NCBI RefSeq assembly: GCF_023520895.1
Contig: NZ_CP026029.1
Span: 310,001-374,000, forward strand
Direction: 5' to 3'
DNA from: Paenibacillus sp. PK3_47
GTDB taxonomy: Bacteria; Bacillota; Bacilli; Paenibacillales; Paenibacillaceae
DNA length: 64,000 bases
Below, in pieces: positions 7,649 to 14,879 of this stretch. The notes beneath the pieces are model-generated. The model saw only the letters and a list, made by a program, of their open reading frames with translations, did no database searches and had not been told where the DNA came from. A program made the translations under genes and the position numbers. The number at the start of each line of letters is the position of its first letter. Position 1 is the stretch's first letter.

Positions 7649-9631
7649 TTACTCCACGATTTCCGTAAAATCAACATTCTCGACAATCCAGCGCTTGCGC
7701 GGATCGACTTTATCGCCCATCAGCGTCGACACGCGTCGCTCCGCTTTGGCGGCATCTTCAATCTGCACCTGCAGCAGTGCCCGGGAATCCGGATTCATGG
7801 TCGTCTCCCACAGCTGCTCGGGATTCATCTCGCCCAGTCCCTTGTAGCGCTGGAGTTCAAAGTTTTTGCCGAATTCCTTAAGGTAATTCTGCAGCTCCTC
7901 ATCGCTCCAGGCATACCGCACCGTCTCCAGCTTACCGGATTTACGGGTCAGCTTGTAGAGCGGCGGCTGGGCGATATAGATTTTGCCGGCGTCAAGCAGC
8001 GGCTTCATGTACCGGTAGAAGAAGGTCAGCAGCAGTACCTGAATATGTGCCCCGTCCGTGTCCGCATCGGTCATAATAATAATTTTGGAATAATTGCTGT
8101 CTTCAACCGCGAAATCCGGTCCGATTCCCGCTCCGATCGTAGAGATAATCGCCTTGTACTCATCATTCTTGAGAATGTCCAGCAGCTTGGCCTTCTCCGG
8201 ATTCATCGGCTTGCCCTTAAGCGGGAGGATCGCCTGGATTTTGGAATCCCGGCCCTGCTTGGCAGAACCGCCGGCGGAATCGCCTTCCACAATGAACAGC
8301 TCTGTCCGGGTAACATCCTTGGACTGCGCAGGCGACAGCTTGCCGCCCAGGTTAGAGCTCTCACTGCGCTTTTTGCCGCTGCGGATCTCGTCCCGCGCTT
8401 TGCGGGCTGCTTCTCTCGCCTTGGAGGCCTGAATCGATTTTTTCAGCAGGCTCTGTGCCACCTGAGGATTCTCTTCCAGGAACCGGGCCATATTCTCGGC
8501 AACAATGTAATCAACAGCACTGCGTGCAGAGGCGCTGCCCAGCTGATCCTTCGTCTGCCCGACAAACTCCACTTCAGCCATTTTGACACTGATGACTGCC
8601 ATCATGCCTTCACGGAGGTCATTGCCTTCCAGATTCTTGTCCTTTTCCTTCAGCAGCTGTGTGCGGCGGGCGTATTCATTCATCACCCGCGTATAAGCGG
8701 TCTTGAAGCCCGTCTCATGCGTACCGCCGCTGCGGGTCGGGATGGAGTTTACGAAAGAAGCCAGCGTCTCCGTATAACCGGCGTTATACTGCAGAGCCAC
8801 CTCCACCTCAATCTCATCCTTTTCCGAACTGAAATGAACGACATCATGCAGCACATCCTTGCCTTCATTCAGGAACTGCACGAACTGGCTGGCGCCGCCT
8901 TCGTAGAAATATTCGTCCTGACGGCCGCTGCGCTCGTCGCTGAGATTAATCCGCAGGCCGGAGTTCAGGAAGGCAATTTCCTGCACCCGTTCCGCCAAAG
9001 TATCATAGTTCAGGGCAATGCCATTCGCAAAGACGCGAATATCCGGCTTGAAGGTGATCTTCGTACCGGTTTTGTTCGTATTTCCCGTAATTTCCAGTCC
9101 GGTAACAGGCTCGCCGACATGCTCTTTTCCCTGCTTGTCTACCCAATATTCGAAGCGCTGACGGTGAACCTTGCCTTCACGGTAAATCTCCACTTCCAGC
9201 CATTCGGACAGCGCATTGGTTACAGAAGCGCCGACGCCGTGCAGACCGCCGGACTTTTTGTAGCCTGAACCGCCGAACTTGCCGCCTGCATGCAGAATTG
9301 TAAATACAACCTGCGGTGTCGGCACTCCGGTCTTATGCATTCCGGTCGGGATCCCCCGCCCGTTATCAATGACGGTAACAGAACCGTCCTTACGTAATGT
9401 AATGTCAATCTTCGAGCAAAACTTGGCTAAATGCTCATCTACGGCGTTATCCACTATTTCCCATACAAGATGGTGCAGCCCCGAGGAACTCGTACTGCCG
9501 ATGTACATGCCGGGCCGTTTGCGTACCGCAACCAGACCTTCGAGCACCTGAATGTCGTCAGCATCGTATCCAGTCCGGCTGTCATCGCCGTTCTTGGAGA
9601 CTTTTGCAAACATGTCGATCTGTTCGAGCAT
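7649..9631 (-). CDS. parE: DNA topoisomerase IV subunit B
   Basis: ATPase subunit of topoisomerase IV, 660 residues. The GHKL ATPase motifs are visible: EIVDNAVDEHLA, VIDNGRGIPTGMH and SGGLHGVGASVTNAL. The TOPRIM metal site is EGDSAGGSAKQGRD with TDADTDGAHIQ; the Thr in TDADTDGAH is typical of ParE, where GyrB usually has Val. The Q/K loop LPLKGKPMNPEKAK and the C-terminal RYKGLGEMNPEQLWETTMNP are intact. The ATG at 9631 has AAGGAGG 8 nt upstream. It forms a heterotetramer with ParC, encoded next on the same strand after a repeat-filled spacer. Confidence 0.95.
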   Translation of the reverse strand: MLEQIDMFAKVSKNGDDSRTGYDADDIQVLEGLVAVRKRPGMYIGSTSSSGLHHLVWEIVDNAVDEHLAKFCSKIDITLRKDGSVTVIDNGRGIPTGMHKTGVPTPQVVFTILHAGGKFGGSGYKKSGGLHGVGASVTNALSEWLEVEIYREGKVHRQRFEYWVDKQGKEHVGEPVTGLEITGNTNKTGTKITFKPDIRVFANGIALNYDTLAERVQEIAFLNSGLRINLSDERSGRQDEYFYEGGASQFVQFLNEGKDVLHDVVHFSSEKDEIEVEVALQYNAGYTETLASFVNSIPTRSGGTHETGFKTAYTRVMNEYARRTQLLKEKDKNLEGNDLREGMMAVISVKMAEVEFVGQTKDQLGSASARSAVDYIVAENMARFLEENPQVAQSLLKKSIQASKAREAARKARDEIRSGKKRSESSNLGGKLSPAQSKDVTRTELFIVEGDSAGGSAKQGRDSKIQAILPLKGKPMNPEKAKLLDILKNDEYKAIISTIGAGIGPDFAVEDSNYSKIIIMTDADTDGAHIQVLLLTFFYRYMKPLLDAGKIYIAQPPLYKLTRKSGKLETVRYAWSDEELQNYLKEFGKNFELQRYKGLGEMNPEQLWETTMNPDSRALLQVQIEDAAKAERRVSTLMGDKVDPRKRWIVENVDFTEIVE

Positions 9632-9698
9632 TCATGCTCCTCCTTCTTTACCTCTATCTCTGAAATGCAAACAAACGTTTTCGTTCACTTTGTACATT

Positions 9699-10697
9699 CT
9701 AATTCAAAATATCCCTTTTCGTAAAGACGGCGAATGAAATGATTGCTGCCAGAGCTCCCCAAACGGCCAATACGGCCATGGAAAAAGTCAGCGTCATGCC
9801 CTCGATCGGGGCCGGAGTACCCGACAGATATCCCGTCAGCCCCAGATTGACCATAAACAAATATTTCGCCGTTGTCCAGGCTGAGGCCATATTTGTCAGA
9901 ATGCTGCCGGCAATCAGCGCAGCCATCATGACCACGATACTTGCTGCCGTACTGCGCACGAGCACTGAAACCATAAAAGCCAGCAGCGCCACCACTACGC
10001 TTACATACCAGATCAATCCGCCCTGCATCAGCAGGTACTTCCACTGCGGTACGGCATGCACAGCCGACATATCCACCGTATCACCGCTGATCTGAAAGCC
10101 GGTAAATACCGGAACATTAAAGCCTTTATATCCGAAGGCCAGGCCCGAAATGAGATAGCTGATGACAAAAACCGAAAGGACAATCAGGGACACGAACATC
10201 AGCAGCGCAGCCAGCTTGCTGAACAGCACCTTCCAGCGTTTGACCGGCCGTGTCAGCAGCATTTTGATCGTTCCTGTCGTCCGTTCCCCGGATACCAGAT
10301 CAGAAGCTACAGCCATAATCAGCAGTGGTATAAAAAGAGATACCGAATTGTCCAGAAATTCACGGGTGAAGGTTACGCCGCTGGGCTCGTTCGGATTGAC
10401 GTCATGGTCCAGATAGTACTGCAGCTGCTGGACAAAGATCCGCCGGTACGATTTCCACTCTTCGGGAATCCGGTCACTGCTGAGCGAATTCTGGTTGTCG
10501 GTAATCTGCTGCTGGATTTCCAGCCTCCAGTCGGAATTGAATTTATCCCGGCTGCGTTCTGCAGCGCGCATCTGCGCGTACGTGAACATAGGTACAAGCA
10601 CAACCAGAATAAGCAATATAACGTAAAAACGTTTCTTTTTAATAATCTTCAGGCACTCATTTCGGATGAGCGGCAGCAGGTTAGTCAATAGGTTCAC
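9699..10697 (-). CDS. ABC-2 type transporter permease
   Basis: Integral membrane subunit of 332 residues. The first helix is FYVILLILVVLVPMFTYA (about residues 24-41). A large extracytoplasmic loop rich in charged and polar residues (about 45-110) follows, then about five more helices such as SVSLFIPLLIMAVASDLVSGE and SKLAALLMFVSLIVLSVFVISYL. The motif DLVSGERTTGTIKMLLTRPVKRWKVLFSKL is typical of ABC-2/NatB-like permeases. The start overlaps the end of the ATP-binding gene by 17 nt, which shows tight coupling. The substrate is not known; relatives export ions, antibiotics or peptides. Confidence 0.9.
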   Translation of the reverse strand: MNLLTNLLPLIRNECLKIIKKKRFYVILLILVVLVPMFTYAQMRAAERSRDKFNSDWRLEIQQQITDNQNSLSSDRIPEEWKSYRRIFVQQLQYYLDHDVNPNEPSGVTFTREFLDNSVSLFIPLLIMAVASDLVSGERTTGTIKMLLTRPVKRWKVLFSKLAALLMFVSLIVLSVFVISYLISGLAFGYKGFNVPVFTGFQISGDTVDMSAVHAVPQWKYLLMQGGLIWYVSVVVALLAFMVSVLVRSTAASIVVMMAALIAGSILTNMASAWTTAKYLFMVNLGLTGYLSGTPAPIEGMTLTFSMAVLAVWGALAAIISFAVFTKRDILN

Positions 10698-11661
10698 CTT
10701 CCGTTAGCTTCAAGAATAGCTGTTCCAGTGTGGGACTTATTTTATGCACGGCCCTGACTTCCACCCCCGCCGCAACGAGAGAGGCTACAACTTCCGGGAT
10801 CAGGCCTTCATCCATTACAGATATCAGAGAGTTCGGTCCCATTCCGGCGGTAACAGTGTCATCAAGAGTCACCTCATCCGGCTGGAGCAGCGAGATTTCC
10901 GGACGTGCGGACAGAATAGCAGCTGCCTGTTCCAGAGGCGCAAGCTCCCACAAGACATACGGGGAGTTGCTGGCAACAAGCTCCTCCACGCCGCCCACCG
11001 CCAGTACACGGCCTTTGCTGATGATCGCTACGCGGTCGCACAGCAGCTGAATTTCGCTCAGCAGATGGCTGGAGACAAACACCGCAAGGCCTTCCTCGGC
11101 AAGCGTACGGATAAATTCGCGCAGCTCCTTGATTCCTTTGGGGTCCAGACCGTTCGTAGGCTCGTCCAGAATAAGCAGCCGCGGACGTCCCAGCAGGGCC
11201 TGGGCGATCCCCAGCCGCTGGCGCATCCCCAGTGAATAAGTGCTCACCTTGTCATGTATCCGCTGATCCAGCCGTACAGTATCCACTACTTCTGCAATTC
11301 TCGCTGTGTCCACCCCCGGCTGCATACGGGCGAAATGCTGGAGATTTTCCCAGCCTGTCAGATACGTATAAACCTCTGGGTTCTCTACGATGGAACCGAC
11401 GTATCTGAGCGCTTTTTCCGGATCACGGTTTACATTATACCCGCAGACGGTGATCGTGCCCTCGCTGGGACGGATCAGATCCACGAGCATGCGGATGGTG
11501 GTTGTTTTGCCGGCCCCGTTCGGTCCGAGAAATCCGAAGATTTCCCCTTCTTTTACGTCAAAGGTGACGTCATCAATGATCCATTTACGTCCTATTTTTT
11601 TGCGGACCTTGTCCACAGACAATACGACTGTCCCGGATGCTCCGCGTGTCTCTTTTGTCAT
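10681..11661 (-). CDS. ABC transporter ATP-binding protein
   Basis: Cytoplasmic ATPase of 326 residues that powers the neighbouring permease. Walker A is GPNGAGKT (46-53). The signature is YSLGMRQRLGIAQAL, Walker B is LLILDEPTNGLDP, and the switch histidine lies in AVFVSSHLLSEI. A C-terminal extension of about 100 residues (from SNSPYVLWELAPLEQ) is typical of the ABC-2/CcmA-NatA group. The ATG at 11661 has AAGGAG 10 nt upstream. It lies between the GDSL hydrolase gene and the permease. A self-protection or export role is possible but not shown. Confidence 0.93.
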   Translation of the reverse strand: MTKETRGASGTVVLSVDKVRKKIGRKWIIDDVTFDVKEGEIFGFLGPNGAGKTTTIRMLVDLIRPSEGTITVCGYNVNRDPEKALRYVGSIVENPEVYTYLTGWENLQHFARMQPGVDTARIAEVVDTVRLDQRIHDKVSTYSLGMRQRLGIAQALLGRPRLLILDEPTNGLDPKGIKELREFIRTLAEEGLAVFVSSHLLSEIQLLCDRVAIISKGRVLAVGGVEELVASNSPYVLWELAPLEQAAAILSARPEISLLQPDEVTLDDTVTAGMGPNSLISVMDEGLIPEVVASLVAAGVEVRAVHKISPTLEQLFLKLTEGEPID

Positions 11662-11706
11662 ATGAATACAGCTCCTTGCTTACAGTAACCTGCAATTATA
11701 TAAATT

Positions 11707-12513
11707 TTAGCGCACAGCCTGAACAATCCGTTCCCCCATCCGCTGATACCCTTCTTCGTTCGGATGAAAATGATCGCCCGAGAGGTACTTGTCCAGATGG
11801 CGGTTGAACAGATCAAAGGTCGGTACCAGCGTCATATTGCTGTGCGTATTCATAATATCCATGGCTGCATTGTTCCAGAGAGTTACCGCCTGGTTGCCGG
11901 GCACGAGAAGATCGGGCACATCTCCGAACGGGTTATATAATCCCACATAATAAATTTGAGCCTGCGGATTAAGCTCCGTAATGTACTGCAAAATGTCGCC
12001 CAGCCGCTTGGAAGCCTCAGGCAGCGCCGCCAGCAGGGACTGGGGCGTCAACTCTTCATCATCTGGAGTCCCCGTGATTCCGGAGTCCTGAAACAGATCG
12101 TTCCCGCCGATGGAGAGCAATATAATATTTGCCTGCCGTACAGCGTATTGGACACCCTCTTCTTTCAAGCTGCTTAAAAGGCCTGCTGTTGTCTGTCCGT
12201 TAATCCCCATATTTCCGAGCAGTGCAGCTTTGAGTCCGTCTGCAGACAAGCCCTCCACTGTCCGTCTGACAAAACCGTTGCCGGAATTGTCCCCGGTGCC
12301 TTTGGCTAATGAATCCCCCAAGGCCAAAATTCTGTATTCATCAACCACTTCTGCAGCAGGTGCAGCCGTCTCCTGAGGCAATGAAGTCAGCAGCGCCTCG
12401 CCCTTGGGATGAAGAATATCGTTAACCGCATATACAAACCCGGCAATTAATATTACAGTTGCCGCTATGGAAATCAGGCTTACACTCCGCCATGTCCATC
12501 TGGAATCATTCAC
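11707..12513 (-). CDS. Membrane-anchored SGNH/GDSL hydrolase
   Basis: Serine esterase/lipase-like enzyme of about 268 residues. An N-terminal transmembrane segment (SVSLISIAATVILIAGFVYAV, about 10-30) anchors it outside the cell. The SGNH blocks are all present: ILALGDSLAKGTGD with the nucleophile Ser68, the Gly block in LLGNMGINGQTT, IGGNDLF with the Asn, and DHFHPNEEGY with Asp and His. The GTG at 12513 has GGAGGG 6 nt upstream; the frame is open further back but has no better start. It resembles the Bacillus YpmR/YtpA type of uncharacterised hydrolases. The natural substrate is unknown. Confidence 0.88.
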   Translation of the reverse strand: MNDSRWTWRSVSLISIAATVILIAGFVYAVNDILHPKGEALLTSLPQETAAPAAEVVDEYRILALGDSLAKGTGDNSGNGFVRRTVEGLSADGLKAALLGNMGINGQTTAGLLSSLKEEGVQYAVRQANIILLSIGGNDLFQDSGITGTPDDEELTPQSLLAALPEASKRLGDILQYITELNPQAQIYYVGLYNPFGDVPDLLVPGNQAVTLWNNAAMDIMNTHSNMTLVPTFDLFNRHLDKYLSGDHFHPNEEGYQRMGERIVQAVR

Positions 12514-12633
12514 TGCTATCCCTCCGTATGCCGATCTACTCTGTATTGTTCCACATTTTACATCCTTCTTAACTATGTAGATAAACATAATTCTTCTATG
12601 TTTAATTTGCAAATGTCCAAATTGGAACAGTTA

Positions 12634-12692
12634 GGCTGCCGGAGGAGGATTTGGCGGGGGATTTGGAGGAGGATTTGGCGGAGGAACAGGTG
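12634..12692. repeat. Short G/A-rich GGAGGAGGATTT repeat
   Basis: About four 12-bp units of the form GGNGGNGGATTT. Read on the minus strand in one frame they give P-P-P-N repeats ending in P-A-A-stop at 12631. No start or ribosome binding site can be attached to that frame, so I treat it as a simple repeat next to the 51-bp array. Confidence 0.6.
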
Positions 12693-12722
12693 GCGAAGAA
12701 CCGAAATATTGAGGGGCATGGA

Positions 12723-13280
12723 TTCGGAGAAATGAACGGGATTTTTCCCGTTTATTTCGGGGTACCGCCTGGTTTTGGCGAATTCAACGGGATTTTTCCC
12801 GTTCATTTCGGCGTACCGCCTGGTTTTAGTGCATTCAACGGGACTTTTCCCGTTCATTTCGGCGTACCACCTGGTTTTAGTGCATTCAACGGGACTTTTC
12901 CCGTTCATTTCGGCGTACCGCCTGGTTTTAGTGCATTCAACGGGACTTTTCCCGTTCATTTCGGCGTACCACCTGGTTTTAGTGAATTCAACGGGACTTT
13001 TCCCGTTCATTTCGGCGTATCGCCTGGTTTTGGCGAATTCAACGGGACTTCTCCCGTTCATTTCGGCGTACCACCTGGTTTTGGCGAATTCAACGGGATT
13101 TCTCCCGTTCATTTCGGCGTACCGCCTGGTTTTGGCGAATTCAACGGGACTTCTCCCGTTCATTTCGGCGTACCGCCTGGTATTAGTGAATTCAACGGGA
13201 CTTTTCCCGTTCATTTCGGCGTACCGTCAGGTTTTGGCGAATTCAACGGGACTTTTCCCGTTCATTTCGGCGTACCGCCT
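12723..13280. repeat. Eleven-copy 51-bp tandem repeat array
   Basis: AACGGGA recurs at 12735, 12786, 12837, 12888, 12939, 12990, 13041, 13092, 13143, 13194 and 13245, exactly 51 bp apart. Every unit holds the inverted repeat AACGGGA-nnnn-TCCCGTT; the stem is identical in all eleven, while the tetraloop is TTTT, CTTT, CTTC or TTTC. The rest of each unit (TTTCGGCGTACCGCCTGG and variants) changes at a few sites. Because 51 is a multiple of three, reading frames stay open on both strands (17-residue repeats). However, substitutions are not concentrated at third positions in the frames I checked, and there is no signal peptide, so coding is unlikely. Confidence 0.95.
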
Positions 13281-13350
13281 ATTTGCAAACAATCTGGCAA
13301 CCTCGGCAATCTGAAAAGAAATGTGGTGGCAAGTGATCTAGCATTTACCC

Positions 13351-13598
13351 TCTCCGGAGCTCATTCTACTCGGTTTTCATGTACATTTGGCTATTTCCTC
13401 CGGAGCTCATTCTACTCGGTTTTTCATGTACATTTGGCTATTTCCTCCACACAGCGCCACATTATACTCGGTTTTTCGTGTACATTTGGCTCTTTCCCCC
13501 GCACGGCGCCACATTGTACTCGTTTTTTCGTGTACAATTGGCTACTTTCCCTGCTTGTTGGCACATTGTAATTGATTTTTTATGTACAATTGACGTTT
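13351..13598. repeat. Degenerate ~46-53-bp tandem repeat array
   Basis: About five units sharing TACTCGGTTTTTCRTGTAC followed by ATTTGGCTATTTCC-like sequence, starting near 13351, 13397, 13444, 13496 and 13549. Units differ in length and drift along the array. There is no open frame of note. It lies directly beside the 51-bp array but is unrelated in sequence. Confidence 0.8.
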
Positions 13599-13781
13599 AT
13601 TTCACTCTGGTCCCGTCCCGCTGTATATCCATGCTCATACCTCATTTAACCCATACCCGGGTGTCACATCAGACCGCTCTATTAACGGGTTACTGTAATG
13701 CTCGCTTCCGGGTTGGTTACACTCATCTCCTCTACAGTTTTCTTAGGAGTCGGCCCTCATTTTCCTGTTGTATAATTTCCC

Positions 13782-13822
13782 GAAAAATAAAAATCCGCTC
13801 CCCGGCTAGCCGGAGAACGGAT
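13782..13822 (-). terminator. Terminator of the CAP-protein gene
   Basis: Stem ATCCGTTCTCCGGC/GCCGGGGAGCGGAT (13793-13822) with one mismatched region, followed on the minus strand by TTTTTATTTTT. Confidence 0.85.
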
Positions 13823-13855
13823 GACTTATGATTGCTTGAACATGTTCATGTATTA

Positions 13856-14599
13856 TTATTTGCCGATGAATTCCTGTACCCAGTAGTTGTTGTCATAGCC
13901 TACACCGATATAGTTAAAGTTCGGGCTAAGGATGTTGGCACGGTGGCCTTCACTGTTCATCCAGGCGGTCATGACTTCCTGAGGTGTTTTTTGTCCCATG
14001 GCGATATTCTCACCGGCAGCGCGGTAAGTTACGCCAAACTGGGTCATCATATCAAACGGTGATCCGTAAGTAGGCGAAGTATGCGAGAAATAGTTATTGC
14101 TGCGCATATCCGTTGCTTTGGCTGCTGCTACTTTGTTCAGGCTGTCCAGTGCGGTTACAGCGGACAATCCGGCTGCTGCGCGTTCCTTATTCACGAGGCT
14201 GACAACCTGCTGAACGAACGTCGCGTTGGCTGCTGGTACTGCTGCTACAGGTTTCGCAGTGGCGGCCGGTTTAGCCGTTGCTACCGGCTTCGCAGTGGCG
14301 GCAGGCTTGGCAACAGCAACAGGTTTTGCTGTTGCAGCCGGTTTCGCTGATGGAGCAGCAGGTTTTGCCGGATTAGCCACAGCTTGTCCTTTGGACACAG
14401 TTACTGTAGTATTGCCAAAGGTGTACGTGTTGTTGCTATATTGATTGAAATACTTCATCAGTTGCGTAATGTTAACCGTTCCCCCGGTTGTTGCTGCAGT
14501 TCCAGCGGCTGCTCCCGCTTGTGACGGAAGAGAAATGCTAAGCGCCATTACAGCAGCTACGCTTCCACCGATCATTGCTTTTAATGTCTTGCTTTTCAT
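13856..14599 (-). CDS. Secreted CAP-domain protein (YkwD-like)
   Basis: Secreted protein of 247 residues. A signal peptide (about 1-30, ending SQAGAAA) is followed by a short region (NITQLMKYFNQYSNNTYTFGNTTVTVSKG), then an Ala/Lys/Pro spacer built of KPAATAKPVA-like repeats (about 76-120). The CAP/SCP domain follows, starting FVQQVVSLVNKERAAAGLSAV. The characteristic residues are present in YFSHTSPTYGSPFDMM, AGENIAMGQKTPQEVMTAWMNSEGHRANILSPNF and IGVGY. The function of bacterial CAP proteins is poorly known; similar Bacillus proteins are linked to spores or the cell wall. The ATG at 14599 follows AGGGAG. Confidence 0.92.
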   Translation of the reverse strand: MKSKTLKAMIGGSVAAVMALSISLPSQAGAAAGTAATTGGTVNITQLMKYFNQYSNNTYTFGNTTVTVSKGQAVANPAKPAAPSAKPAATAKPVAVAKPAATAKPVATAKPAATAKPVAAVPAANATFVQQVVSLVNKERAAAGLSAVTALDSLNKVAAAKATDMRSNNYFSHTSPTYGSPFDMMTQFGVTYRAAGENIAMGQKTPQEVMTAWMNSEGHRANILSPNFNYIGVGYDNNYWVQEFIGK

Positions 14600-14659
14600 T
14601 CTGTCATCTCCCTATTGATCTTAATTTTTCTAAGTTGCCAAGCTTTAACGGCCCCAAAG

Positions 14660-14675
14660 ATTACAAAGTTGTAAT
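14660..14675. promoter_or_regulatory. Perfect inverted repeat upstream of the CAP gene
   Basis: ATTACAA-AG-TTGTAAT, 7-bp arms with a 2-nt spacer, 61-76 bp before the CAP-protein start. The size suits an operator, but no regulator can be assigned. Confidence 0.35.
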
Positions 14676-14799
14676 ATGTTCCTCAGCCATTGTAGCACAT
14701 AACTATCATTTGTGCTCTTCTAAATTTTTACAAGTATATATTACGGGTGCTTGTCCCTTTCAACTGCATCAGTTCAGACTGCACGCGGCTATCTGAAAT

Positions 14800-14829
14800 G
14801 GGCTGCCACCTCATCAAAAGCGGCAGCCC
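14800..14829 (-). terminator. Possible terminator hairpin after the WG-repeat gene
   Basis: GGGCTGCC (14800-14807) and GGCAGCCC (14822-14829) form an 8-bp stem 50 nt after the stop codon. The following sequence is only mildly T-rich (ATTTC), so termination is uncertain. Confidence 0.4.
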
Positions 14830-14879
14830 ATTCGGCCAAAAATCCATCTATATATTTATCGGCAAATCCAGCACCGTTG

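Noticed and set aside
8045..9268. Long plus-strand open frame opposite parE
   Set aside because: Shadow of a strongly conserved gene on the other strand; composition is not protein-like and there is no ribosome binding site.
12573..13214. Minus-strand open frame with MNGKSPVEFTKTRRYAE-type repeats
   Set aside because: It exists because the tandem unit is 51 bp (a multiple of three). There is no good start signal, no signal peptide, and the opposite strand is equally open.
12723..13280. CRISPR array
   Set aside because: Units are contiguous near-identical tandem copies without unique spacers, and no cas genes are present.
12651..13571. Plus-strand open frame with FGEFNGTFPVHFGVPPG repeats
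   Set aside because: Same reason; substitutions between units are not concentrated at third positions, and the frame runs on into the unrelated second array.
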